Shown: positions 62,401-64,000, counted from the stretch's first letter. The stretch is DNA of 64,000 nt from Distichodus sexfasciatus (GCA_032718565.1 JAVGVS010000181.1:248001-312000), one strand, 5' to 3'. The notes: generated by a model from the letters alone, not told the origin. Program-made: numbers and translations.

Positions 62401-64000
62401 TAGAAAATTTGAATATTAAGCAAGTGATTATTTGTCCTTGTGAACACAACACAGCGCAGCACAGAGTGTCCCACAATGAAATGTGACCCCTGCATTTGAA
62501 CCATCCGTGAAGTAGCAGTGGGCAGCTATAGACCCCAAAAAGCATAAGTATCTCAGCGGTGCCTTTACCGTTCAGACACTTGAACCGGCGATCTTCCAAT
62601 CATGAGGCCAACTCCCTAAGCATCAAACTTTCTTTTTTTATTAAAAAAGATGTTTTTCATTTAAATGTCTTGATCTTCTTCTTTCTCTTTCACCGCATCC
62701 ATAAATCTCCTTTTTGGTCTTCCTCTCAGCCTCCTGCCTGGTGGCTCCAACCTCAGCATCCTTCTACCTACGTAATCATTGTCTCTCCTCTGGACATGTC
62801 CAAACTATCTCAGTCTTGCCTCTCTCATTTCATCTCCAAAACATCTAACATGAGCTGTCCCTCTGATGTACTCATTCCTGATCCTATTTAAATGTCTTGA
62901 TGAGCCTAGAAATAAAAATGTCAAATGTCAAGAATATTTTTGCGATTTGACATTAATGGAAGTGATTGTGTTAAATTTTCTCATATCACCCACTGAAATA
63001 AATCGAATCGAAACTGTACCATTGCACACTTTGTGATATAGACAGACACTGAGTCTTCAACTGAATCAACATAATATCTGATGGTGATGGAAAATTTGGA
63101 ATTACACCACTATCAAGAGACAGCAAAGGACCCAGACACCATGCTCTTCCAGGATTCTTGATGTTAGACCTGCAGAGACCTTGCATTACCAAAATGCCCA
63201 CAAGAACCAGTAAAAACAAATCTAGACACGCTGCTCTATTTTAGCTCTTCGTGCTTCTTTTGGTCCTACCTGCATCACCAGAATCCCTATGTGGTAAAAG
63301 CTGTCTGGGTTCACCAGGACTTTGCAGGTACACATTAAATGCCATGTTTTCTTGTCATGTGGAACCAGCAGGAACCTCTACAAGCTTAAATAAACGAGTC
63401 TCGGTTCCTCCCGGTTTCTTCCTATTTACCTCAGAGTCAAAGTCAAGTCAAAGTTAACTTTGTCATCTCTACAATACGCAAAGCTGCAATATGTGACAAT
63501 AAATAACGTGAGATATGCTTGAACAGAATTACGACGTTTTCACAGCTAGCAGCTTAGCGTTGTATCTAAACCGTATCACGTTACCTGTAGTTCGCTTTAG
63601 AAGTTCCTAAAATCTCGCAAACGTTCTTAAATAAGCTTTGAACAACCTGAATATGGAGATTAAACTTTGACTTAACAATAAATTAACTCGTTTTTTTTAA
63701 TAAATTTACCTGACGACAAAAAAAGTCAGTTGCTGACTTTGACTCTCGCACGCGCGTGCGCTCGCTCACCAGGCGAAAATTTCGCAGCTTTTGCGATGGT
63801 TTTAACCGTTGAAGCAAAATGTTTGTCCCCTCACGAAAACTGTCGCTTCGGAGTGTTAAAATGTCTAACAAACCTCACCGGTTAATGAAGCCATCTCCGT
63901 CCCCGTCACAGGTCTGAAATAAGCGCCTCATACGCTCTTCCTCGCCGGTGCTGGATGTGTCACTGCTGCCGCTGCTCACACTCACCTCAGCGGCGGCCGC
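2652..64000 (-). CDS. mcc: MCC (mutated in colorectal cancers) orthologue, spliced, partial at both ends
   Basis: This is a spliced gene with coding exons 63879-64000, 60686-60930, 60208-60428, 31894-32007, 24677-24819, 21108-21256, 17769-17932, 16204-16410, 11321-11470, 10509-10598, 9009-9157, 8638-8778, 5690-5790, 5181-5364 and 2652-2886. The joined frame is 2,415 nt, or 805 codons, without a stop, and every junction uses AG/GT in matching phase. I recognise the protein from long near-identical stretches such as LNRTKATM, EVDRHIEQLTTAS and IHIDPLSYDVKPRG-like VHIDPLSYDVKPRG. MCC is known as a cytoplasmic, membrane-recruited coiled-coil scaffold that restrains canonical Wnt/beta-catenin signalling and G1/S progression and affects cell migration. 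The order seen is an N-terminal EF-hand, a Ser/Pro linker, then long heptad-rich coiled coils. The start codon of the long form and the C-terminal ~200 residues lie outside the window. An alternative first exon at 52676-52723 yields a shorter isoform. Confidence 0.97.
3039..3830 (+). mobile_element. hAT MITE, TAGGGATGCACGATA family, near full length
   Basis: It starts TAGTATGCACAATATGG and ends TATTATCGCGCATCCCTA, the inverted form of the family end. Shared internal blocks such as GTGCGTAGAGAGC..TTA and CTATTTCCTGAGA recur at 5981-6470, 28999-30128 and 44685-45107. The flanking 8-mers (ATCTATAA and ATCCAAAG) agree only partly, so the insertion is old. The open frames on both strands are short and carry no transposase motif. 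Confidence 0.75.
5070..5160. repeat. CA microsatellite cluster near the exon 14 donor
   Basis: (CA)n at 5071-5101 is followed by interrupted ACACAC runs to 5160. It lies about 20-110 bases into the intron after the exon 14 donor on the gene strand. Confidence 0.9.
5181..5364 (-). CDS. mcc: mcc exon 14: helix plus conserved GSCGGAF segment
   Basis: The acceptor is GTGTATCAG|GAGATC. The exon completes Gly, then reads DQDGEESITQILKRAHDSRK, TAENAARDLLTRLDGSCGGA and FTVSGCSVQPWESLSSNSHT, ending in AG of Ser at donor AG|GTAGCA (184 nt, phase 1 in, 2 out). SGCSVQPWESLSSNSHT is a strongly conserved non-helical break before the last coiled coils. A CA-rich repeat tract lies just inside the downstream intron. 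Confidence 0.97.
5365..5689 (-). other. mcc intron 13
   Basis: This short intron (325 bp) is A/T-rich, with no repeat or extra exon recognised. Confidence 0.85.
5690..5790 (-). CDS. mcc: mcc exon 13: coiled coil, too short for its own long open frame
   Basis: The exon was found by reading for the expected continuation. The acceptor is GTTGCAG|CGAGCAG. It completes Ser, then EQCIEAYELLLALTESEQGL and VLGQFRAAGVSTL, ending in one base of Gly at donor G|GTAAGT (101 nt, phase 2 in, 1 out). EQCIEAYELLLAL and LGQFRAAGV are characteristic of MCC. The QGL and VSTL positions differ from mammals. Confidence 0.96.
5981..6470 (-). mobile_element. hAT MITE, TAGGGATGCACGATA family, 5'-truncated, reversed
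   Basis: It begins with the family end TAGGGATGCACGATAAC and continues with internal blocks in reverse orientation relative to 3039-3830, for example AGGTGGGATTTTA, ACGGCTCTCTACGCAC and CATGGAGTGTCACA. The other terminus is missing near 6470. Confidence 0.75.
8290..8520 (-). repeat. tRNA-derived SINE, family 1
   Basis: On the minus strand it starts GGGCAGTCGGTAGCGTAACG and includes a box-B-like CAGTTCGAATCC. It continues through GAGGTACTCATGAGCAAGG, CACTGCTCC and GATGGGTTAAATGCAGAGGT-like sequence to a GTGTTCATAATGACAAGTAAT end. It is the best-preserved head among about seven copies in the window. Confidence 0.85.
8638..8778 (-). CDS. mcc: mcc exon 12: coiled coil
   Basis: The acceptor is CTCTGCAG|TCGTATT. 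The exon completes Ser, then reads RIEHLKSQNDLLTITLEECK, SNAERMSMLVGKYESNATAL and RLALQY, ending in AG at donor AG|GTACAC (141 nt, phase 2 at both ends). It matches mammalian MCC at almost every residue. Being symmetric, it could be skipped without a frameshift. Confidence 0.97.
8779..9008 (-). other. mcc intron 11
   Basis: This 230-bp intron has no repeat recognised. Confidence 0.9.
9009..9157 (-). CDS. mcc: mcc exon 11: conserved VAEHLAHSLQDCSNIQE helical block
   Basis: The acceptor is TTTTTAG|GTGTCT. The exon encodes VSSNVAEHLAHSLQDCSNIQ, EIFQTLYSHGSAISESKIRE and FEVETERLN, then AG of a split Ser codon at donor AG|GTACAC (149 nt). This is among the most conserved parts of MCC. It is shared with the paralogue USHBP1 and corresponds, as far as I recall, to the start of the Pfam MCC-bdZ region. 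Confidence 0.97.
9657..10050. mobile_element. complete hAT MITE with 8-bp target duplication
   Basis: The element is 394 bp. It starts TAGGGCTGGGTATTG and ends AACCCAGCCCTA. GTGTTTGT is present at 9649-9656 and again at 10051-10058, a perfect 8-bp duplication as made by hAT transposases. Subterminal regions are dense in ATCGATTC/GATTCGAT repeats, typical of transposase-binding subterminal repeats. It is too short to encode a transposase. Confidence 0.92.
10205..10285. repeat. CCCT/CT microsatellite
   Basis: CCCTCC repeats are followed by a (CT)n run ending in TTTCTCTC. Confidence 0.9.
10466..10506. repeat. (CA)n microsatellite next to the exon 10 donor
   Basis: On the gene strand this reads GTGAGTGTGTATGTGTGTATG followed by (TG)n, so the repeat merges with the 5' splice site. 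Confidence 0.9.
10509..10598 (-). CDS. mcc: mcc exon 10: short Ser-rich exon
   Basis: There are thirty codons: VAERVKLSKTRSESSSTERA and VLGSEITSIG. The acceptor is TTTTTCAG|GTGGCA and the donor GGG|GTGAGT, phase 0 at both ends, so skipping would keep the frame. The KLSKTRSESSS segment resembles basophilic kinase sites (R/K-x-x-S). The donor is followed by a long (GT)n tract in the intron. Confidence 0.96.
10599..11320 (-). other. mcc intron 9
   Basis: It holds (GT)n runs near 10848-10868 and 11000-11010 and (GT)n at 11297-11315 abutting the exon 9 donor. Otherwise it is unique A/T-rich sequence. Confidence 0.85.
11297..11315. repeat. (CA)n on the gene strand just after the exon 9 donor
   Basis: On the minus strand the donor reads AAG|GTAACTACACACAC, so the CA repeat starts seven bases into the intron. 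Confidence 0.92.
11321..11470 (-). CDS. mcc: mcc exon 9: end of coiled coil and Ser/Thr/Pro linker
   Basis: There are fifty codons: VRELQTRLQCVQSGAVQSSP, GRMTPAGRPINPSTGELSTS, SSSNDIPVAK. The acceptor is CTGCAG|GTTCGA and the donor AAG|GTAACT. The GELSTSSSSNDIP block is a serine-rich disordered hinge with many potential phosphosites. A (CA)n microsatellite starts about seven bases inside the downstream intron, right after the donor. Confidence 0.97.
11825..12221. mobile_element. hAT MITE with diverged 8-bp target duplication
   Basis: The ends are GAGTGATGCAACGATCC and GGATCAGTGCATCCCTA, inverted copies of a TAGGGATGCA-type terminus. The flanks ATTAGTGA (11817-11824) and ACCAGTGA (12222-12229) match at six of eight bases. 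It is 397 bp without coding capacity and is the same family as the relic at 620-1636. Confidence 0.8.
12425..12462. repeat. (GT)n microsatellite
   Basis: GTGTGTGGGTGCG is followed by an uninterrupted GT run. Confidence 0.9.
13557..13920. mobile_element. probable hAT fragment
   Basis: It starts TAGGGATGAACTGATCC with GGATCAGATACCGGTCCGAT, resembling the ends of the 11825-12221 family. The other boundary is not identifiable. Confidence 0.4.
14039..14501. mobile_element. Tc1/mariner-like MITE with TA target duplication
   Basis: It starts CAGTGGTGTTTCCGTTCTC and ends GAGGACCGAGACACCACTG, inverted copies of each other, with TA on both sides (14037-14038 and 14502-14503). The ends resemble CAGTGGT..TTCTCGAAC termini of mariner/Tigger-type elements. 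It is 463 bp with no transposase motif. Confidence 0.75.
14505..15180. other. unique CpG-containing intronic tract, candidate regulatory element
   Basis: No repeat family from this window occurs here. The sequence is richer in G/C and CpG than its surroundings and holds ATGCATC, CCAATTAG, CTAATCTCGTTAAC and TATATAAATGCTGC motifs. Both strands have 75-120 codon open frames, but neither resembles a known protein. A conserved non-coding element is the likeliest explanation, by inference only. Confidence 0.3.
15500..15750. mobile_element. hAT-like fragment rich in GATTCGAT
   Basis: It shares ATGAATCTGTTTCCAGATTG, GAGTAT.TTTTCTCATTTGAC and GTGGCAGATCAACAAA-type blocks, inverted, with 32382-32820. 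Terminal sequences are eroded. Confidence 0.6.
16204..16410 (-). CDS. mcc: mcc exon 8: coiled coil
   Basis: There are 69 whole codons: TVEEIEGALGRDFYPSLCEE, RARWEKELAGLREENESLTA, MLCSKEEDLNRTKATMSAIR and EERDRLRRR. The acceptor is GCATCACAG|ACAGTG and the donor CGG|GTGAGC, phase 0 at both ends. The second half is a strongly charged heptad helix ending in an Arg-rich patch. Only scattered residues differ from mammalian MCC (for example Cys in SLCEE). Confidence 0.97.
16455..16612 (+). repeat. tRNA-derived SINE, family 1, head-truncated
   Basis: Reads GGTAAAGGTACCACTGAGG, TACTCATGAGCCAGGTACC, CACTGCTCCC, TCAGCTGCTCACTGCTTCTTC and ACAGATGGATCA, colinear with the other family members. The tRNA-like head is lost. 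Confidence 0.75.
17308..17720. mobile_element. hAT MITE with near-perfect 8-bp target duplication
   Basis: It starts CAGGGCTGGGCGATATGACC and ends CATTGCCCAGCCCTA. The flanks GATGCCAC (17300-17307) and GATGCTAC (17721-17728) differ at one base. It is 413 bp. An open frame of 86 codons inside has no recognised domain. Confidence 0.85.
17769..17932 (-). CDS. mcc: mcc exon 7: coiled coil with conserved CGRKKS basic patch
   Basis: The acceptor is CTCTTTAG|ATAACTG. The exon completes Asp, then reads NCSDLNSELQRVLTGLESVV and CGRKKSTCSLSVAEVDRHIE, then QLTTASQHCDLAIK, with donor AAG|GTACAG (164 nt, phase 1 in, 0 out). The Arg-Lys-Lys cluster flanked by Ser and Cys is a conserved exposed break between two helical stretches. 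It is a possible phosphorylation or localisation site, by inference only. An open frame continues upstream through the intron into a hAT element but is not part of the gene. Confidence 0.97.
18005..19015 (-). repeat. tRNA-derived SINE, family 1, interrupted by a hAT MITE
   Basis: The tail GTTGTGAACACACCACAGCA ends at 18059. After the hAT element the SINE resumes with AGCACACAGTGCACCATAAT, GAAACGTGACCTCTG, CATCCGTGAAGAAGCAGTG and an eroded head near 19015. The join is continuous across the 8-bp CAACAAAG duplication, so the hAT inserted after the SINE. Confidence 0.85.
18060..18835 (+). mobile_element. hAT MITE 'GCTGAAACGATTATTCG' family, copy 1, complete
   Basis: The element is 776 bp. It starts TAGAGCTGAAACGATTATTC and ends AGTCATTTGTTGCAGCCCTA. 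CAACAAAG occurs at 18052-18059 and 18836-18843. It is nearly identical along its length to 34070-34854 and, inverted, to 32960-33646. There is no transposase reading frame. Confidence 0.95.
20878..21044. mobile_element. hAT-like fragment
   Basis: It shares GCTAAGATACGATTTCGATTC and TCGATGTATCATTACATCCCTA-type blocks with 24169-24483. Only one terminus is clear. Confidence 0.5.
21108..21256 (-). CDS. mcc: mcc exon 6: coiled coil and acidic linker
   Basis: The acceptor is CTCTCCAG|GGAGGAGG. The split Arg is completed and followed by EEDEFSELRSELSHSQQEVN, then EDERSVDQDPDQASVSLPEN and QSTMVAADM, with the donor inside an Asp codon (ATGG|GTGAGG). It is 149 nt, phase 2 in and phase 1 out. The DPDQAS stretch looks slightly longer than the mammalian sequence I remember (DQDQTS), a small lineage-specific indel. 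Confidence 0.96.
21720..22060. repeat. interspersed repeat shared with 37190-37530 and 48110-48745
   Basis: Shared blocks are AAAGCGCTGGTA, TTTTACTGTCAACTGC, CTGTGGC.CCTTTGG and CACAGACACAAGATTTTGCTTGCGAA. It is probably an internal part of a non-autonomous hAT element with GGGCTGTGCGATA-type ends. Confidence 0.6.
22380..22720. other. repeat-free, TAAT-rich tract, candidate conserved enhancer
   Basis: This sequence has many homeodomain-like cores (CAAATTAACG, CTGTTTAATTAGCTCAAG, CATAATTTC, GCTAATAATC), no simple repeats and no family match inside the window. It resembles vertebrate conserved non-coding elements in style. Conservation cannot be tested here. Confidence 0.3.
22735..22863 (+). 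mobile_element. internally deleted hAT copy, TAGGGATGCACGATA family
   Basis: ATATCTGCCGAAACCGATGC, GATAAATGAGGAAGGCAGAG and AACGCGCAATTTAGTT match 3039-3830, and it ends ATCATTGTGCATTCCTA. The middle of the element is missing. Confidence 0.65.
24169..24483. mobile_element. hAT-like MITE
   Basis: It starts TAGGGATATAAATCAC and ends TGTATCGTTACACCACCTA. The flanks CTTACCAC and CTAGACAC match at five of eight positions, so the boundaries are tentative. Confidence 0.55.
24677..24819 (-). CDS. mcc: mcc exon 5: coiled coil
   Basis: The exon encodes CEQSHLLREHEEVQERTTLR and YEERITELHSVIAELNKKID, then LLQGTTI, ending in AG of a split Arg codon (143 nt). The acceptor is GCACAG|TGTGAG. It is preceded by a long (TG)n run instead of an ordinary pyrimidine tract. 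The donor AG|GTCAGA has the same ten bases (CAGGTCAGAA) as exon 4's donor. The sequence is a continuous amphipathic helix and nearly identical to mammalian MCC. Confidence 0.97.
24828..24856. repeat. (TG)n forming the pyrimidine tract of the exon 5 acceptor
   Basis: On the gene strand, about 14 TG units run directly into GCACACGCACAG|TGTGAG. There is no separate C/T-rich stretch between the repeat and the AG. Confidence 0.92.
24995..25021. repeat. (CA)n microsatellite
   Basis: An uninterrupted CA run about 140 bases from the first. Confidence 0.95.
25104..25490 (+). mobile_element. hAT MITE, TAGGGATGCACGATA family, deleted copy
   Basis: It starts TAGGGATGCACGATATTTTT and ends TATAATTGCGCATCCTTA. 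The flanks ATTGTTAT (25096-25103) and GTTGTCAT (25491-25498) agree at six of eight bases. Internal blocks match 3039-3830 with the central part absent. Confidence 0.8.
26310..26535 (+). repeat. tRNA-derived SINE, family 1
   Basis: It reads AGTTAGGGTGTTCGCTCCG, GGAAGGTCGTCGGTAAAGG, TACCACTGAGGTACTCATG, CACGGATGGGTCAAATGTAG and AGGTCACATTTGGTTGTAGT, then GTGTTCACACTGAGAAATAA. The tRNA-like head is eroded. Confidence 0.8.
27122..27146. repeat. (GT)n microsatellite
   Basis: An uninterrupted GT run. Confidence 0.95.
27330..28350 (-). repeat. interspersed repeat, inverted relative to 36060-36400
   Basis: CATAAGTCACAGAAAGCTGA, AGGAATGGTGTGC, CTGATTCACTGACTCC, ACGCTCACTGCATCAGCTGC and GACTTTTGCTTGGACCCC all recur inverted at 36060-36400. 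The class is not recognised; it may be a non-autonomous DNA element. A second-family SINE lies inside it. Confidence 0.55.
27645..27812 (-). repeat. tRNA-derived SINE, family 2
   Basis: On the minus strand it begins GGTGTTGGTGGCCTAGTGG, with a canonical box A (TGGCCTAGTGG), and has a box-B-like GGTTTCGAATTC. It ends with the tail GTCGCTCTGGATAAG, CTGCTAAATGC, which is common in fish SINE/LINE tails. Tail fragments recur at 5838-5900 and 62195-62315. It is not a functional tRNA gene because the cloverleaf is not completed. Confidence 0.8.
28999..30128 (+). mobile_element. hAT MITE, TAGGGATGCACGATA family, split by a LINE fragment
   Basis: The left half starts AAAGGATGCACGATATGGG and runs to about 29387 (CATACTACCGCATAGCAAAG). 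The right half resumes about 29900 (CATCTTACCTACCATAG) and ends TTTATCGTGCACCCCTA. The break corresponds to a continuous stretch in 3039-3830, so the intervening 0.5 kb was inserted later. Confidence 0.75.
29390..29898 (+). mobile_element. 5'-truncated LINE 3' end inserted in a hAT element
   Basis: It ends GACAAATAAAGAATCTTG, then tandem AATCTCTTGAATCTTGAG. A short TTGAATC-type microsatellite after AATAAAG is the usual 3' tail of CR1/L2-clade LINEs in fish. No reverse-transcriptase frame remains. Confidence 0.65.
30660..30950. repeat. hAT-like repeat with ATATCGCACGGCCCTA end
   Basis: TTACAGAGCTCTAGTAAGG, TTGGCGTTCCAGAGAT and TTCGTCATATCGCACGGCCC correspond to blocks in 48330-48745. The left boundary is unclear. 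Confidence 0.55.
31295..31378. repeat. (GT)n and (CT)n microsatellites
   Basis: GT run 31296-31314 and CT run 31343-31378. Confidence 0.9.
31894..32007 (-). CDS. mcc: mcc exon 4: first shared exon, start of coiled coil
   Basis: The acceptor is CCACCTCAG|CTTCAC. The exon has 38 whole codons (LHLAALASLKGDMLELNKRL, then LQSERERDALEKRLAKAQ), phase 0 at both ends. The donor is CAG|GTCAGA, with C at +3 and so weaker than consensus. The heptad pattern with Leu at a/d positions (LELNKRL..) begins the main coiled coil. This is the exon to which either the long-form exon 3 or the short-form leader is spliced. Confidence 0.97.
32382..32820. mobile_element. hAT-like element rich in GAATCGNATC
   Basis: The ends are AGGAGTGTCCAAAAAAATC and TCTGAATCGTGCACTCCT, imperfect inverted repeats. 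Internal blocks match 15500-15750 inverted. No clear target duplication. Confidence 0.6.
32960..33646 (-). mobile_element. hAT MITE 'GCTGAAACGATTATTCG' family, copy 2, complete
   Basis: The element is 687 bp. It starts TAGGGCTGCAACAAACGATT and ends TCGAATAATCGTTTCAGCTCTA, with AACTAAAC on both sides (32952-32959 and 33647-33654). It is inverted relative to copies 1 and 3 and lacks about 90 bp present in them. Confidence 0.95.
34070..34854 (+). mobile_element. hAT MITE 'GCTGAAACGATTATTCG' family, copy 3, complete
   Basis: The element is 785 bp, bounded by AAACAAAG at 34062-34069 and 34855-34862. It is almost identical to copy 1. It lies 424 bp from inverted copy 2, so the pair could form a hairpin in the mcc pre-mRNA. 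Confidence 0.95.
34870..35400. other. unique tract, candidate conserved regulatory sequence
   Basis: This is repeat-free sequence with CTTCACATTAGCTGATCCC, GGCCTAATCGAAATTGGTC and GGAATTGCAATTTGTTAGCC motifs. No coding signal. A regulatory role is inferred from composition only. Confidence 0.25.
35523..35560. repeat. (GT)n microsatellite
   Basis: A GT run with TATATATG interruption. Confidence 0.9.
36060..36400 (+). repeat. interspersed repeat, inverted relative to 27330-28350
   Basis: GGGGTCCAAGCAAAAGTC, CAGCTGATGCA, TAAGCGTCGAAG and AGCGAATCAGACTG match inverted. Class unknown. Confidence 0.55.
37190..37530. repeat. interspersed repeat shared with 21720-22060
   Basis: AAAAGCGCTGGTACAATAGAG, TTTTACTATCAATTGCGTAA and CATAGACACAAGATTTCACTT match the copy at 21.7 kb in the same orientation. 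Confidence 0.6.
38240..39220. repeat. ancient local duplication
   Basis: AAATAAATTCAGCCAATTACC..TCTCGCAGGGTCAA near 38268-38320 recurs near 39140-39180. A second block (GAACATCTTTAATTGAACCTTAG near 38462) recurs near 39010. A third (AATATTTCACATTTTAAAG near 38850) resembles 33850. The copies are diverged. Confidence 0.45.
39877..41690. mobile_element. composite of hAT sequences with GGGCTGGGCGATA ends
   Basis: TAAAGCTGGGCGATATGGCC (39877) and TAGGGCTGGGCGATAAATCG (40147) are two hAT-type ends. GTGACTCTGCACGGCAAAA at 40016-40034 recurs inverted at about 41534-41552, suggesting the pieces belong to one larger element. A foldback (40267-40776) is inserted within. The outer right end is uncertain. 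Confidence 0.45.
40267..40776. mobile_element. foldback element with ~150-bp inverted arms
   Basis: The left arm (40267-40415) contains GCGCAAATGTGAAACTCGAG, AGCACAAAATTAAGAGTCGAG and CCTCTCGATGTGTTAAATGG. The right arm (40625-40776) carries the same blocks inverted with about 85 percent identity by eye. The arms enclose about 210 bp. An ATG in the left arm opens a short frame followed by GCAG|GTAGGT, with no known domain. Confidence 0.75.
43265..43336. repeat. (CT)n-(CA)n microsatellite
   Basis: TCTCTCTC run followed by a CA run. Confidence 0.95.
43546..43720. repeat. two (GT)n microsatellites with a GA run
   Basis: GT run 43546-43568, GA run to 43581, and GT run 43683-43718, separated by about 100 bases of unique sequence. 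Confidence 0.95.
44685..45107 (+). mobile_element. hAT MITE, TAGGGATGCACGATA family, 5'-truncated
   Basis: ACTACCTAGTGCGTAGAGAGC, GGCTATTTCCTGAGATGCAT and GGGCCGTATAAAATCCCA-type blocks match 3039-3830. It ends CTATATTATCAAGCATCCCTA. The 149-codon minus frame over it is a shadow. Confidence 0.75.
45110..45600. other. repeat-free tract, candidate conserved regulatory sequence
   Basis: Contains TAATAATTATAATTAGAG, CATTTAGTTACATAAAAG and GTCGGCCGGCCGCTTGG. It is unusual in combining homeodomain-like A/T cores with a palindromic CGGCCGGCCG. No coding signal. Confidence 0.25.
46070..46330. mobile_element. hAT-like fragment
   Basis: It starts TTAGGGGTGTTGAAATCATC with AATCAATGCATCGCAGTG, resembling other ends here. 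The right end is not found. Confidence 0.35.
48110..48745. mobile_element. hAT-like element ending ATATCGCACAGCCCTA
   Basis: Inverted internal blocks are shared with 21720-22060 (GCGAGCAAAATCTCGTGTCTG) and direct ones with 30660-30950 (TTTTACAGGGCTCTAG, TTCATCATATCGCACAGCCC). The left end is eroded. Confidence 0.55.
49230..49810. other. repeat-free tract, candidate conserved regulatory sequence
   Basis: The tract has CACTTTACTTTGTCTTTGAA (TCF/LEF-like CTTTG cores), GATTAACGATGATGG, GATAATTAAGATTTTAGC and no family repeats. Modest open frames occur on both strands without domain similarity. Function is inferred only. Confidence 0.3.
49835..50060 (-). repeat. tRNA-derived SINE, family 1
   Basis: Reads GTGATTATGTGTCATTGTGA, ACACCACAACAAAATGTGACC, AAGGAGCAGTAGGCAGC, TCAGGAGTACTTCAGTGGTA and CCAGTTCGGAACTTGAACCG, colinear with the other copies. 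Confidence 0.8.
50390..50880. other. CpG-rich unique tract, candidate regulatory sequence
   Basis: Higher G/C and CpG than the surrounding intron, with AAAGTGCCTCATAAATACGG, CTCATCGATCAGGC-like CACATCGATCAGGC and repeated CGGCGG/GGCGGAG motifs. It has no long open frame of interest. It could be an intronic CpG island or enhancer about 2 kb downstream of the short-isoform promoter. Confidence 0.3.
51068..51106. repeat. (CT)n microsatellite
   Basis: An uninterrupted TCTCTC run. Confidence 0.95.
51588..51637. repeat. (GAG)n trinucleotide repeat
   Basis: An AGGAGGAGG run about 50 bases long. It yields poly-Glu, poly-Arg or poly-Ser in different frames, which explains the open frames seen here. 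Confidence 0.95.
52676..52723 (-). CDS. mcc: mcc short-isoform alternative first coding exon
   Basis: An ATG at 52723-52721 with A at -3 (CCAGCATGA) opens a 16-codon stretch, MNSTGAPTADPQSGDE, that ends at donor GAG|GTAAGA in phase 0. Exon 4 begins LHLAALASLKG in phase 0. Human short MCC, as I recall it, begins MNSG and joins the same LH..AALASLKGD exon after about 19 residues, so position, length, phase and the MNS start all agree. The body residues differ, as expected of a short disordered leader. Translation from here gives 625 codons in the window, consistent with a roughly 829-residue protein. No transcript evidence is available. Confidence 0.85.
52724..52960 (-). promoter_or_regulatory. 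putative internal promoter and 5' UTR of the mcc short isoform
   Basis: This tract lies directly upstream of the short-isoform ATG. It contains a CCAAT box on the minus strand (ATTGG at 52896-52900), an adjacent AP-1/CRE-like motif (TGACGAGTCA at 52884-52893), purine-rich ETS-like GGAAGT/AGGAAG tracts and scattered CpGs. No TATA box is obvious. The transcription start cannot be placed from sequence alone. GA/GT microsatellites begin about 100 bases further upstream (53073 onward), which marks a likely outer limit. Confidence 0.45.
53073..53210. repeat. (GA)n and (GT)n microsatellites upstream of the short-isoform promoter
   Basis: GAGAGA run 53076-53121 and GT run 53186-53209. Confidence 0.95.
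53687..53710. repeat. (CA)n microsatellite
   Basis: An uninterrupted CA run. Confidence 0.95.
55008..55228. repeat. GA-rich and (GT)n microsatellites
   Basis: GAGAGGGAGA-type run 55010-55075 and GT run 55201-55228. Confidence 0.9.
55334..55465 (-). repeat. tRNA-derived SINE, family 1, head-truncated
   Basis: Reads GTGATTGTCACTGTGAACAC, CAGTGCACCGCAACGAAAC, GAAAGAGCAGTGGGCAGC and GGGGAGCAGTG. Confidence 0.75.
57480..57700. other. unique tract open on both strands, candidate conserved element
   Basis: The segment is relatively G/C-rich (TCACCACGGCGACGGGCAGG, GATAATGAGATCGCGGCC) in an A/T-rich intron and is open for 69 codons on the minus and 114 on the plus strand. Neither product resembles a known family. 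No promoter or splice context supports a gene. Confidence 0.25.
59080..59262 (+). mobile_element. LINE 3' end
   Basis: GTGAGCAATTTCCTCCGGG, ATGAATAAAGTTTTTGATTCTGA is the common 3' end of fish CR1/L2-type LINEs. It is severely 5'-truncated. Confidence 0.6.
59356..59432. repeat. poly(T) runs in the right foldback arm
   Basis: T runs at 59359-59380 and 59419-59434, interrupting otherwise unique arm sequence. Confidence 0.9.
60208..60428 (-). CDS. mcc: mcc long-isoform exon 3: linker between EF-hands and coiled coils
   Basis: The acceptor is TACCCAG|GCGCACTC. The split Gly codon is followed by ALSGARESWEYDSGARDLQ, then a Pro/Gln/Ser-rich stretch with SVLLQKFLEQ and a last segment ending in GGLDLTNT. 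The donor is ACA|GTGAGT, 221 nt, phase 0 out. GARESWEYDSGARDLQSPD matches my memory of the mammalian long isoform; the rest of the exon looks disordered and faster evolving. Its phase-0 end equals that of the alternative first exon at 52676-52723, so either can join exon 4. Confidence 0.93.
60429..60685 (-). other. mcc intron 2
   Basis: This 257-bp intron has no repeat recognised. Confidence 0.9.
60686..60930 (-). CDS. mcc: mcc long-isoform exon 2: rest of EF-hand 1 and degenerate EF-hand 2
   Basis: The acceptor is TTTAAAG|GAACGACC. The first base completes the Arg codon and the exon then reads NDLLMVCRQLNMEDSVAE. The first EF-hand loop (DGDGDGFINRND) ends in Asp instead of the usual Glu at position 12, which often weakens or shifts ion preference. 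A second helix-loop-helix follows (GADEQGLISFED). Its position 1 is Gly and position 12 is Asp, so it probably binds calcium poorly. The exon continues with a charged helix and RERIASWPTSSETSL, ending after CTA-G at donor G|GTAGGT. It is 245 nt, phase 2 in and phase 1 out. Confidence 0.95.
62195..62315 (-). repeat. SINE family 2 tail fragment
   Basis: GCATTTAACAGATGCTCATAT, TTTCAGGGACAGTCTCCCTC and TAGCAACTTGGAGTTAAGGG match 27645-27812; the tRNA head is missing. Confidence 0.65.
62420..62630 (-). repeat. tRNA-derived SINE, family 1
   Basis: Reads GTGATTATTTGTCCTTGTGA, GAAATGTGACCCCTGCATTT, CCATCCGTGAAGTAGCAGTG, TCTCAGCGGTGCCTTTACC and CTTGAACCGGCGATCTTCC, with a near-complete head (TAGGGAGTTGGCCTCATGAT on the minus strand). 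Confidence 0.85.
62645..62895 (-). pseudogene. LINE reverse-transcriptase C-terminal relic
   Basis: The minus strand reads RIRNEYIRGTAHVRCFGDEM, REARLR, a stop in place of Trp, then FGHVQRRDNDYVGRRMLRLE and a basic GRPKRRFMD stretch. This is the well-known C-terminal region of fish LINE reverse transcriptases (usual motif RWFGHVQRR). One in-frame stop and truncation at both ends show it is dead. Confidence 0.8.
63879..64000 (-). CDS. mcc: mcc long-isoform exon 1 (partial): Ala/Ser-rich N-terminus and start of EF-hand 1
   Basis: The exon runs off the right edge and reads in frame from base 64000: AAAAEVSVSSGSSDTSS, then EEERMRRLFQTCDGDGDGFIN, ending in two bases (CG) of an Arg codon. The donor is CCG|GTGAGG. 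The DGDGDGFIN stretch is a canonical EF-hand calcium loop with Asp at positions 1, 3 and 5, Gly at 6 and Ile at 8. The loop is completed by exon 2. A low-complexity Ala/Ser stretch before the EF-hand is typical of a flexible tail. The GC-rich run with a NotI-like site at the very edge suggests the true start and a CpG-rich promoter lie just to the right. Confidence 0.93.
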
